A stretch of DNA of 64,000 nucleotides from Bacteroidia bacterium (lineage in GTDB: Bacteria > Bacteroidota > Bacteroidia > J057): the NCBI GenBank assembly GCA_030430575.1, contig JAUIKF010000032.1:36804-100803 (forward strand). The letters are read 5' to 3'. Position numbers and translations under genes: made by a program. A model generated the notes under the pieces. The model had not been told where the DNA came from and ran no database searches. It saw only the letters and a program-made list of their open reading frames with translations. This document shows, in pieces, positions 8,884 through 16,567 of this stretch; the first letter of the stretch is position 1; each line of letters begins with the position of its first letter.

Positions 8884-10314
8884 ATGATTAGACTAAGTTT
8901 ACTCTCTCTCCTCTTTATAGGGCTTTCAGTAGGCCTTTTTGCCCAAGAACAAAATTTATGGGACCTCAAGCGGTGTATTGATCATGCGCTTGAAAATAAT
9001 ATCCAGATCAAGCAGGCCGTGTTGAATGTGGATAATAACTTATACAACCTCAAGCAGTCCCAAAGCAACCGACTTCCCGACCTTTCTTTAAATAACAATG
9101 CTAGGTACAATTTGGGATTTGTGAATGACCCTTCCAGTAATGAGATCAAAAACCAAAGTATCATTACCAATAGCCTATCTTTAGGGGGAAATGTTACCTT
9201 ATATGCTGGGAACCGGATCAATGATGGGGTGTCTCAAAGCAAGGCCTTGCTCATGGCCAGTGAGATGGACCTCAAGGATCAGCAAAATACGACGATCCTC
9301 TCTGTGGTTCAGGCTTACCTGGCCATCTTGTTCAATCAAGAGTTGGTGGAAAGTGCTGAATACCAGCTAGCCACCACCAAGGAACGCCGCAATCGCACGG
9401 ACAAACTGGTCCGCGCAGGGACCTTGGCCCGTGCAGACCTGCTGGACTTGGAGTCTCAGATGGCTACAGATGAGCTGGCACTCGTCAATGCCAATAACCA
9501 GCTTGAATTGGCTTACCTCAATTTACAGCAGCTCTTGACACTAGACCCTAGTGATAATTTTGGGATCGTAAAGCCTAATATTGAAACGCCAGAATATTCC
9601 ATCACTTCTACCCGTGCGGCAGATATCTACCGCACAGCCCTCAGCACCCAGCCCAATATCCGCGCTGCGGAATTACGCATCACAGGGGCCGAATATGGGT
9701 TGAAAGTTGCCAAAGGCTTACGGCTTCCTACCTTATCTGCTAGCTATAATGTAAATACCTTGTTTGTGGATACACGGAGGCGCCTGACAGGGACTTCCTC
9801 GGTAGATTCTTTCACGCAAACAGTGATCTTCAATAATGCGCCGGTGGACATTACTTTTCTATCAGAAGTGCCAGGCTCGGAACCGAACCCTTATTTTTCT
9901 CAGCTATGGGACCAGCGAAATTTCTCCTTTGGCGTGAACCTCAATGTCCCCATCTTTAACCGCGGACAGACCAATATCCAGATTCAGCAAGCTGAAATCC
10001 AAATGCAGAATGCACGCCTCGGTTCTGAACTCCAGAAGCAAAATTTGAAGCAGATTATCCAACAGGCCTACCTCGATGTACGGTCTTCATATTCCACCTT
10101 CCAGGCAACCGAAAAGCAGATCAATGCCTTGGAAACCACCTTTCAAAATGCTGAAAAGCAATTTACCCTCGGCGTAATCAACTCTGTAGACTACCTATTA
10201 ACTCAAAATAATCTCAATCGCGCCCGCAATGACATGGTCCGAATGAAGTATGATTACATCTTCAAAACGAAGATTCTGGATTTCTATGAAGGCAAGCCGA
10301 TTGTCTTGGAATAG
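8884..10314 (+). CDS. TolC family outer-membrane efflux protein
   Basis: TolC-type proteins form the outer-membrane and periplasmic tunnel of tripartite exporters. This 476-residue protein has a signal peptide ending VGLFAQ, then the usual start NLWDLKRCIDHALENNIQIK, two repeated halves of long amphipathic helices, and conserved elements such as FNVPIFNRG-like text (NLNVPIFNRGQTNIQ). Length is standard. The periplasmic adaptor gene follows 111 bases later. No inner-membrane transporter gene follows the adaptor in this window, so the substrate cannot be inferred. Confidence 0.9.
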   Translation: MIRLSLLSLLFIGLSVGLFAQEQNLWDLKRCIDHALENNIQIKQAVLNVDNNLYNLKQSQSNRLPDLSLNNNARYNLGFVNDPSSNEIKNQSIITNSLSLGGNVTLYAGNRINDGVSQSKALLMASEMDLKDQQNTTILSVVQAYLAILFNQELVESAEYQLATTKERRNRTDKLVRAGTLARADLLDLESQMATDELALVNANNQLELAYLNLQQLLTLDPSDNFGIVKPNIETPEYSITSTRAADIYRTALSTQPNIRAAELRITGAEYGLKVAKGLRLPTLSASYNVNTLFVDTRRRLTGTSSVDSFTQTVIFNNAPVDITFLSEVPGSEPNPYFSQLWDQRNFSFGVNLNVPIFNRGQTNIQIQQAEIQMQNARLGSELQKQNLKQIIQQAYLDVRSSYSTFQATEKQINALETTFQNAEKQFTLGVINSVDYLLTQNNLNRARNDMVRMKYDYIFKTKILDFYEGKPIVLE

Positions 10315-10405
10315 TTTGTTGTCTGTAGTTTGTGGTTTGTAGTTATGTTTAAGCTCCCAAACCACAAACCACAAACCACAAACCACAAACCACAAACTCA
10401 AAACT
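10314..10405. repeat. Word-repeat hairpin (CCACAAA family)
   Basis: Left arm words TGTAGTTTGTGGTTTGTAG face a right arm of at least five tandem AAACCAC heptamers (10358-10398), with a short spacer TTTAAGCTCCC. It begins at the stop codon of the TolC gene and ends about 20 bases before the adaptor start. Confidence 0.8.
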
Positions 10406-10425
10406 TTAACCCTAAACCTATCTAA

Positions 10426-11808
10426 ATGGCTACTCAATCTAAGCGTAGAAAGAAAAAGAATAAGACCACTCTTTGGATCATAGGGGGGCTGGCAGTTGTT
10501 TTGGTTGCCCTTGTTGTGGCAGGAAATTTCAATAAAAAAGATCTCTTAGAAGTAGAAGTTGAGAAAGCAGAAGTACGCACAGTCTATTCGAGGGTATCCG
10601 AATCAGGCATGATTCAGCCCACAATAGAGGTGCCAGTGGCCTCTGACGTTTCGGGTGAGGTGGTGGACTTGTATGTCAAAGAAGGGATGAAAGTGAAAAA
10701 AGGGGACCTTTTGGTCACTATTCGCCCAGATAATTATAAAGCTGCCCTGGAGCAGTCACAAGCAGCCCTCAATCAGGCAAAAGCAGGCGAACTCCAGGCA
10801 AAAGCATCGGCGAAGCAGGCCCGTGCCACCATGCTACAAGACTCTGTAGCGGTAGCCAGGGCCAAAGGGCTGTTTGCTGAAAATGTGATTTCCAAAGTAG
10901 AATTGGAGAATGCAGAGCTTAAATACAAGGTTTCTCGCTCCCAATTTGAAGCTGCCAGCTTCAGCACCCGTGCCGCTTATTATCAAGTACAGAGTGCTAC
11001 AGCTTCCGTCACGCAGGCGCGTCAGAGCCTTGATCGCACAAATATCTACGCTTCCATGGATGGCACCCTGACCAAACTGAATGTAGAGCTAGGTCAGCGC
11101 GTCGTGGGAACCATGCAGATGGCAGGAACAGAAGTTCTGAGGGTGGCAGATCTCTCTTCTATGGAAGTAGTAGTGGAAATCAGTGAAAATGACATTGTTA
11201 ACGTCAACCTGGGAGATTCGACACGCATCGAAGTAGATGCCTTCCCGGACCAGGTATTCTTTGGGAAGGTCTCAGAGATTGCCTATTCAGCCAATGTTGC
11301 AGGCCTTGGGTCCACAGATCAAGTGACCAATTTTGAAGTAAAGGTTAATATCTCCCCTTCTTCGTATGGATCAGGCGGCGCCATGAACCTTGGAAACGAA
11401 CTGGCATCCAATGAAAGTCCTTTCCGACCAGGGATGACCGCCTTGATAGAGATATTCACCGAATGGGAAAAAGACGCTATTACAGTGCCTATACAAGCGG
11501 TAACGCTGACCAAGAAGGAAAAAGAAGAGGATGAGAAAACAAGCACGAAGGTGGTTGATAAAGCGAAAAAGAAAGAAAAACCTCAGGAAGTGGTGTATGT
11601 CGTCAATAATGGGCTTGCCCGTGAAATTCCCGTGGCGACTAGTATCAGTGATGATAGCCATATTGTGATCAAAAATGGGGTTAAAGAAGGGGATGAAGTT
11701 GTAATCGGTAGCTACACGGTCTTGACCAAACAACTGGAAGATAGCACTGAAGTAGAGATCAAAAAAGACTTTGGAAGCAAAGGAAAAAGGGGTTGGAGAA
11801 AAAAATAA
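10426..11808 (+). CDS. HlyD/MacA-type periplasmic adaptor subunit
   Basis: This 460-residue membrane fusion protein would link an inner-membrane transporter to the neighbouring TolC channel. It has a basic N-terminus, one membrane segment (about residues 17-35, IIGGLAVVLVALVVAG), a lipoyl-like half (VASDVSGEVVDLYVKEGMKVKKGDLLVTI split over the two hairpin motifs), an alpha-helical hairpin (residues 100-200), the second lipoyl half (LTKLNVELGQRV), a beta-barrel domain, and a charged region rich in K and E near residue 370 before the C-terminal domain. The gene is followed by tRNA-Gln, not by a MacB-type permease as is common. Confidence 0.88.
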   Translation: MATQSKRRKKKNKTTLWIIGGLAVVLVALVVAGNFNKKDLLEVEVEKAEVRTVYSRVSESGMIQPTIEVPVASDVSGEVVDLYVKEGMKVKKGDLLVTIRPDNYKAALEQSQAALNQAKAGELQAKASAKQARATMLQDSVAVARAKGLFAENVISKVELENAELKYKVSRSQFEAASFSTRAAYYQVQSATASVTQARQSLDRTNIYASMDGTLTKLNVELGQRVVGTMQMAGTEVLRVADLSSMEVVVEISENDIVNVNLGDSTRIEVDAFPDQVFFGKVSEIAYSANVAGLGSTDQVTNFEVKVNISPSSYGSGGAMNLGNELASNESPFRPGMTALIEIFTEWEKDAITVPIQAVTLTKKEKEEDEKTSTKVVDKAKKKEKPQEVVYVVNNGLAREIPVATSISDDSHIVIKNGVKEGDEVVIGSYTVLTKQLEDSTEVEIKKDFGSKGKRGWRKK

Positions 11809-11819
11809 TGGATTAACTG

Positions 11820-11849
11820 TTTGCAAAGGAAAAATATTTTTTAAATTTG
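11820..11849 (+). promoter_or_regulatory. Predicted promoter of tRNA-Gln and prs
   Basis: TTTG at 11820-11823 and TAAATTTG at 11842-11849 are separated by 18 bases, a very close match to the Bacteroidota -33/-7 consensus. The tRNA begins 37 bases after the -7 box, so the box would drive tRNA-Gln and probably prs, rplY downstream. Confidence 0.7.
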
Positions 11850-11885
11850 CATCCCGTTACGCAAATGGCAGGCAAATTTAATTAA

Positions 11886-11957
11886 TGACCTATGGTGTAA
11901 TTGGCAACACAGCTGATTTTGGTTCAGTCGTTCTAGGTTCGAGTCCTAGTAGGTCAA
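11886..11957 (+). tRNA. tRNA-Gln (anticodon TTG)
   Basis: The sequence folds as a cloverleaf: acceptor arms TGACCTA (11886-11892) and TAGGTCA (11950-11956), a D-arm with GGTGTAATTGGCAACA, an anticodon stem GCTGA/TCAGT around the loop TTTTGGT giving TTG, and a T-arm CTAGGTTCGAGTCCTAG. The CCA end is not encoded. An open frame runs through it into prs, but that extension is not coding. Confidence 0.95.
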
Positions 11958-11968
11958 CAAAGACAGTG

Positions 11969-12901
11969 ATGTCCTCTAGAATAAAAATATTCGCAGGTTC
12001 TGCCTCAAAGCAATTGGGAGAAAAAATCGCAGATTTTTTTGGCTCAGCACTTGGGGAAATTGAATTGCAGCGTTTTAGTGACGGGGAAATGCAGGTGTTC
12101 TATGAGGAATCCATTCGGGGATCTAATTTATTCTTGATTCAGTCTTCTTTTTCTCCCGCAGACAACTTAATGGAACTTATGCTGATGATAGATGCCGCCA
12201 AGCGTGCATCTGCGGCACAAGTAATTGTAGTTTTGCCTTATTATGGCTATGCACGTCAGGATCGCAAATCCAAGTCAAGGGTGTCTATAGGAGCTAAGCT
12301 GATTGCCAATGTGCTCACAGCGGCAGGAGCAGATCGGATCATGACTATGGATCTCCATGCGGGGCAGATTCAGGGATTTTTTGATATTCCGCTTGACCAC
12401 TTAGATGCTTCAGCTATATTCCTTCCTTACCTGGAAGAATTGCAGCTAGAGAATCTATGTATCGCTTCTCCTGACATGGGAGGATCAGGCCGAGCAAAAA
12501 AATATGCGAAACGCCTTGGAGCCTCCTTAGCTGTGATCAATAAGCACCGTGAAAGGGCCAATGAAGTAGAATCCATGCAGGTGATTGGCTCTGTAGAAGG
12601 AATGAATGTAGTATTGGTCGATGATATGGTCGATACAGCAGGGACATTGTGCAAAGCTGCTGAGGTGTTGCTAGAAAAAGGAGCCGTATCGGTTAGAGCC
12701 ATTGCTACCCACCCTGTCTTGTCAGGACCAGCTTACGGCCGCATAGAAGGATCGAAATTAGAAGAACTTGTTGTGACAGATACCATTCCCCTGAAACAGC
12801 AAGCGAGTAATATAAAAGTGCTAACTATCGCGCCACTTTTTGCCAAAGCATTTAGAAAAATTCACAATTACGAATCTATCAGTTCACTTTTTATAGATTA
12901 A
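11969..12901 (+). CDS. prs: Ribose-phosphate pyrophosphokinase
   Basis: The enzyme makes phosphoribosyl pyrophosphate from ribose 5-phosphate and ATP for nucleotide, histidine and NAD synthesis. From the start at 11969 (MSSRIKIFAGSAS) the protein has 310 residues, the normal length. The flexible loop and metal site are visible (YYGYARQDRKSKSR; MDLHAGQIQGFFDIP), as is the PRPP-binding loop VVLVDDMVDTAGT. The open frame extends upstream to 11885 but that part is tRNA-Gln; the chosen start lies 11 bases after the tRNA. The next gene rplY starts 4 bases after the stop. Confidence 0.96.
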   Translation: MSSRIKIFAGSASKQLGEKIADFFGSALGEIELQRFSDGEMQVFYEESIRGSNLFLIQSSFSPADNLMELMLMIDAAKRASAAQVIVVLPYYGYARQDRKSKSRVSIGAKLIANVLTAAGADRIMTMDLHAGQIQGFFDIPLDHLDASAIFLPYLEELQLENLCIASPDMGGSGRAKKYAKRLGASLAVINKHRERANEVESMQVIGSVEGMNVVLVDDMVDTAGTLCKAAEVLLEKGAVSVRAIATHPVLSGPAYGRIEGSKLEELVVTDTIPLKQQASNIKVLTIAPLFAKAFRKIHNYESISSLFID

Positions 12902-12905
12902 CGAA

Positions 12906-13532
12906 ATGAAGACACTGTCAGTAAAGGCAACCACCAGAACCGACTTGAGTAAGATCGCCAATAAACAACTTCGCAGAAGTCAGAAAGTCCCTGCAGTTTT
13001 GTATGGCAATGGCCCTGCTGCCAATATTGTTATTGACTATCCCGATGCAAAGTCGATTCTCTTTACTCCTGATACCTATATTGTCCAGTTGGAAATAGAT
13101 GGGAAGGTAGAGAATGCTATTATTCGTGAGACACAATATCACCCAGTTACAGACAAGATTCTCCACATTGACTTTTTGCGTGTCAATGAAGAAAAGGAAG
13201 TAGAACTCGTTCTTCCTATCCGGATGGTGGGTACGCCCAAAGGGGTGATCAAAGGGGGAAAAGTAATGCCATTGCTTCGTCGGATTAAAGTAAAAGGTAT
13301 TCCTGTAAATCTTCCTAGTGATGTGGAAATAGATATTTCTGACCTCGATCTGGGAATGAGTATCAAGGTAGAAAGTGTAAAGGCTGTTGATGGCATGACT
13401 ATCACCTCTAGTCTTTCCGCAGCGATTGCCTCAGTAGAAATTCCGCGTGCCCTTCGTGGTGGTGATGGAGTTGAAGGTGAAGAGGGCGAAGAAGGCGCAA
13501 CTGAGGGCGAAGAGGGAGATGCAGCAGAATAA
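12906..13532 (+). CDS. rplY: 50S ribosomal protein L25/general stress protein Ctc
   Basis: This protein binds 5S rRNA. The 208-residue form is the long Ctc type with an N-terminal L25 domain (about residues 5-95, including VPAVLYGNGPAANIVID) and a C-terminal beta domain (about 100-185). The last 30 residues are strongly acidic and glycine-rich (GVEGEEGEEGATEGEEGDAA), common in this phylum. It is co-directional with prs and pth and is followed by an intrinsic terminator at 13585-13613. Confidence 0.95.
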   Translation: MKTLSVKATTRTDLSKIANKQLRRSQKVPAVLYGNGPAANIVIDYPDAKSILFTPDTYIVQLEIDGKVENAIIRETQYHPVTDKILHIDFLRVNEEKEVELVLPIRMVGTPKGVIKGGKVMPLLRRIKVKGIPVNLPSDVEIDISDLDLGMSIKVESVKAVDGMTITSSLSAAIASVEIPRALRGGDGVEGEEGEEGATEGEEGDAAE

Positions 13533-13584
13533 GGTATTCCTGCTCTCCATTCATTAGACTTCTTCTTATTCCAATTATATCGGA

Positions 13585-13613
13585 CCAACCCCTCTTGAGG
13601 GGTTGGTTTTTTT
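13585..13613 (+). terminator. Rho-independent terminator after rplY
   Basis: The stem CCAACCCCTC/GAGGGGTTGG with loop TT is followed by a run of seven or more T. It ends 8 bases before the ATG of pth, so pth is either expressed by read-through or from a promoter upstream of the hairpin. Confidence 0.88.
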
Positions 13614-13620
13614 GCTACTT

Positions 13621-14208
13621 ATGAAATACCTGATCGCAGGCCTGGGAAATGTCGGGGCCGAATATGTAGATACCCGTCACAATGTCGGATTTATGGTCCT
13701 CAATCGATTGATGGAGGATTTTGGGGCGACCCCTGAACTTGGGCGAAATGCCTACACCGCCAAGGTGAAGCACAAGGGTCGCCAGCTCCATTTGGTGCTT
13801 CCTACCACCTATATGAACCTTAGCGGAAAGGCGGTTCGCTATCACCTCAATGACAATAAAATTCCCTTAGAGAACCTCTTGGTAGTCACTGATGATTTAG
13901 CCTTGCCATTTGGAACTTGTCGCATGCGGGCCAAAGGCTCTGATGGAGGTCATAATGGCCTCAAAGATATCAACCAGATGTTGGGAACGACGAAATACGC
14001 TAGATTGCGTTTTGGGGTGGGGAATGACTTTCACAAAGGGGGACAGGTGGACTATGTCCTTTCTCCATTTACAGACGAGGAGTTTGAAGCCCTCCCAGCC
14101 ATGTTAGACTATTGTGTAAAGGGGATTCTTTCCTTTACCTCAATAGGAATAAACCGTACCATGACGAGCTTCAACAAAAAGAAGAAAGAAGAAAATCCGG
14201 AGAAGTAA
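13621..14208 (+). CDS. pth: Peptidyl-tRNA hydrolase
   Basis: The enzyme releases tRNA from prematurely dropped peptidyl-tRNA. From ATG 13621 (MKYLIAGLGNVG) the protein has 195 residues. The catalytic histidine lies in YVDTRHNVGFMVL, and the conserved segments TYMNLSGKAV, VTDDLALPFG and GSDGGHNGLKDI are all present. A TTG-initiated extension to 13603 is rejected because it reads through the terminator. The C-terminal 12 residues are lysine- and glutamate-rich. The prs-rplY-pth order is conserved in Bacteroidota. Confidence 0.95.
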   Translation: MKYLIAGLGNVGAEYVDTRHNVGFMVLNRLMEDFGATPELGRNAYTAKVKHKGRQLHLVLPTTYMNLSGKAVRYHLNDNKIPLENLLVVTDDLALPFGTCRMRAKGSDGGHNGLKDINQMLGTTKYARLRFGVGNDFHKGGQVDYVLSPFTDEEFEALPAMLDYCVKGILSFTSIGINRTMTSFNKKKKEENPEK

Positions 14209-14316
14209 GGAGTGGGTTGGATTTGCGCGTAATCCGGCCCCAAGGCTCAAACCACAAATTATTAAGTGCCCAATGCACCAGTGCCCTGTAAATTAAATTT
14301 CTTGTCGGAGGAAGCC

Positions 14317-15018
14317 CTATCCTTGCTCCTTTTTCAAAATACTTTCTGCTACAAACAAGTCTTCGGGGGTGGTAAGCTTTATATTGTCATAGCTGCCCTT
14401 ACAAATCTCTACCTTTCCCCCAGCTGCCTCATAAAGACTGGCATCGTCCGTAAAACTGTCATGTGGACGTGTTTGGTAAGCTTGATAGAGGGAGTTAAGA
14501 ACAAAGGTCTGAGGAGTTTGTACATGGAAAAAGCGAGAGCGATCCACTGCTTGGCTTCCCGTTTCAGTTTGTTCTCTAATCGAGGACTTGACAGGCACGC
14601 AGCAGACTGCCGCTCCATGGGAAGAAGCCAGGGAATAGGCGTCGTCGAGCATGGCGAAAGACACGAATGGCCTAACGGCATCGTGGATAGCCACTAAAGA
14701 ATCCTCCCTTTCAGTTATAGCCTGACGCAACCTGGACAAGCCATTGGCTACAGATTCTGTCCGTGAGCTACCCCCCACACAAGCAAAAACACGCTGCTGG
14801 TCAGTTGGAGAGAGAAATTCCTCCTTGGCTGTTTGCCAAAAAGCTTGCGTACTGGCATGCAAAACCACCACCATGACAAGCTGTGCATCATACCGTAGAA
14901 ATTTCTCTACGGTATGAATGATGATTGGCTTATCTGCTAGGTGGATGAATTGCTTAGGCAGTTCATGCCCCATTCGGGTGCCTGTACCGCCTGCAACAAT
15001 AATAGCAGTTCGTTTCAA
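14317..15018 (-). CDS. ispD: 2-C-methyl-D-erythritol 4-phosphate cytidylyltransferase
   Basis: This is the third enzyme of the non-mevalonate isoprenoid pathway, transferring CMP to methylerythritol phosphate. The 233-residue protein has the nucleotide-binding start IVAGGTGTRMGHELPKQF, the segment VAIHDAVRPFVS, the VQTPQTF motif and the C-terminal KLTTPEDLFVAE. It lies 14 bases downstream of queA in the same direction. Another enzyme of the pathway, ispE, is 9 kb away in this window. Confidence 0.95.
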   Translation of the reverse strand: MKRTAIIVAGGTGTRMGHELPKQFIHLADKPIIIHTVEKFLRYDAQLVMVVVLHASTQAFWQTAKEEFLSPTDQQRVFACVGGSSRTESVANGLSRLRQAITEREDSLVAIHDAVRPFVSFAMLDDAYSLASSHGAAVCCVPVKSSIREQTETGSQAVDRSRFFHVQTPQTFVLNSLYQAYQTRPHDSFTDDASLYEAAGGKVEICKGSYDNIKLTTPEDLFVAESILKKEQG

Positions 15019-15032
15019 TTAATAATCAGATA

Positions 15033-16085
15033 TTATAAGATCAGCATCGCATCGCCATAGCTGTGAAAGCGATATTTCTCCTTAATGGCTTCCTCATAAC
15101 ATTGCATCGCAAAATCATATCCCGCAAAGGCAGCTACCATCATCAGGAGGGTAGATTTGGGGCGATGAAAATTGGTGAGGAAAGTATTGGCAATGTGAAA
15201 TTCAAATGGCGGATAGATAAAGCGGTCTGTCCAGCCATCGGCAGGATTGAGCATCCGACTTGCAGAGACAGAAGACTCCAAGGCCCGCATGGTAGAGGTG
15301 CCTACGGCAATGATGCGGCGCTTATTGCGCTTGGCATTGTTGACCAACTCGACAGTTTTGTCGGGAATGGTGTAGTTCTCAGAAGCCATTCTATGCTTGG
15401 AAAGGTCCTCGACTTCCACAGGGTTGAAGGCACCTATCCCTACATGAAGGGTGAGAAATGCTTCCTCAATACCTTTTAATTCCAACCTTTTGAGGAGTTC
15501 TCTGGTGAAGTGAAGTCCTGCGGTCGGGGCAGCGACGGCCCCTACTTCAGAGGCATAAACCGTCTGGTAGTTGTCTCTGTCTTCCGGTTCTACTTCCCTT
15601 TTGGCCTGGATATAAGGAGGAATAGGAGTCTTGCCTAGTTTGTCAATCAACTGGTGCAATTCTTCGTTTTCCCCATCAAATAAGAAGCGGATGGTTCTGC
15701 CCCTAGAGGTGGTGTTGTCAACCACTTCGGCAACTAAATCGTTGTCACCAAAGAACAGCTTGTTGCCCACTCGGATTTTCCGGGCAGGTTCGACCAAGAC
15801 ATCCCACAGGCGTTGTTTGATGCTGAGCTCTCGCAAAAGGAAAACTTCGATGCGTGCACCTGTTTTTTCTTTTTGTCCAATAAGTCGAGCGGGAAACACC
15901 TTGGTATTGTTGAGGACCATTACATCGTGCTCATCAAAATATCCAAGGACGTCCTTGAAAGTCTTGTGTTCGATGGTTTGGGTGTCACGGTGGGCGACCA
16001 ACAGCCGGCAGTCATCACGAGGATCTGAGGGATGTAGGGCAACCAGTTCTTCGGGAATTTCTAAATTAAACTGGGATAATTTCAT
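15033..16085 (-). CDS. queA: S-adenosylmethionine:tRNA ribosyltransferase-isomerase
   Basis: QueA transfers and rearranges the ribosyl group of S-adenosylmethionine onto preQ1 in tRNA to give epoxyqueuosine. The 350-residue protein carries the N-terminal [19 protein letters not shown], the conserved [14 protein letters not shown], and the motifs [13 protein letters not shown] and [18 protein letters not shown]. The frame is open to 16136, but the start at 16085 ([14 protein letters not shown]) matches the family N-terminus. A predicted promoter and a 14-bp palindrome sit just upstream. Confidence 0.95.
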   Translation of the reverse strand: MKLSQFNLEIPEELVALHPSDPRDDCRLLVAHRDTQTIEHKTFKDVLGYFDEHDVMVLNNTKVFPARLIGQKEKTGARIEVFLLRELSIKQRLWDVLVEPARKIRVGNKLFFGDNDLVAEVVDNTTSRGRTIRFLFDGENEELHQLIDKLGKTPIPPYIQAKREVEPEDRDNYQTVYASEVGAVAAPTAGLHFTRELLKRLELKGIEEAFLTLHVGIGAFNPVEVEDLSKHRMASENYTIPDKTVELVNNAKRNKRRIIAVGTSTMRALESSVSASRMLNPADGWTDRFIYPPFEFHIANTFLTNFHRPKSTLLMMVAAFAGYDFAMQCYEEAIKEKYRFHSYGDAMLIL

Positions 16086-16137
16086 AGTATTCGAATACTG
16101 AGTCGCAAAAATAGGTTGACAACCCATGCAAGTCAAA
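16086..16137 (-). promoter_or_regulatory. Predicted queA promoter with adjacent palindrome
   Basis: Reading leftward, TTTG (complement of 16134-16137) is followed after 20 bases by TATTTTTG (complement of 16106-16113). Between this box and the start codon lies the perfect 14-bp palindrome AGTATTCGAATACT (16086-16099), abutting the ATG. A second short palindrome GGTTGACAACC lies in the spacer. Confidence 0.5.
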
Positions 16138-16196
16138 TTATTATGATGACAATATTCTTTTTATCAATTCTCTCAGCTTATCCGTAACTTGGCGCC

Positions 16197-16517
16197 ATGG
16201 ACGAAAAAAAGAATAACCCCAACCAGCTCAACGTTGAACTACCAGCAGAAATCGCACGAGGTGTCTACACCAATCTCGCTGTAATCTCTCACTCTAACTC
16301 AGAATTTGTCATGGATTTCATACAGGCATTGCCAGGCACGCCCAAGGCCGAAGTGCGCTCACGCATCATAATGACGCCATTTCATGCCAAGCGCCTCTTG
16401 ATGGCGCTCAAAGACAACATTGAGAAATTTGAACGCAATTTTGGAGAAGTCCCCGTTCAGGGGGGCAATGACCTCAAACTCCCTCCGAACTTTGGTGGCC
16501 CTACAGGAATTGCGTAG
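16197..16517 (+). CDS. DUF3467 domain protein
   Basis: This 106-residue protein matches the small DUF3467 family by its pattern NVELPAEIARGVYTNLAVIS, SEFVMDFIQALPG and MTPFHAKRLLMALKDNIEKFE. The family is widespread in Bacteroidota and its function is unknown. No signal peptide or membrane segment is seen, so it should be cytoplasmic. It is divergent from queA and followed after 50 bases by the T9SS protein, with no sign of a shared function. Confidence 0.85.
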   Translation: MDEKKNNPNQLNVELPAEIARGVYTNLAVISHSNSEFVMDFIQALPGTPKAEVRSRIIMTPFHAKRLLMALKDNIEKFERNFGEVPVQGGNDLKLPPNFGGPTGIA

Positions 16518-16567
16518 ATTTCGGACTATTTTATGTTAAGCTAAATTATTTACACTATTTTTTCTCT

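Noticed and set aside
11885..11968. N-terminal extension of prs through tRNA-Gln
   Set aside because: The frame is open, but the sequence is a full tRNA cloverleaf and the family start is at 11969.
13603..13620. TTG start for pth at 13603
   Set aside because: The extra codons lie in a terminator; the ATG at 13621 gives the family N-terminus.
16195..16198. Riboswitch upstream of queA
   Set aside because: I looked for a preQ1-type pseudoknot in 16086-16196 and saw only palindromes; no aptamer core was evident.
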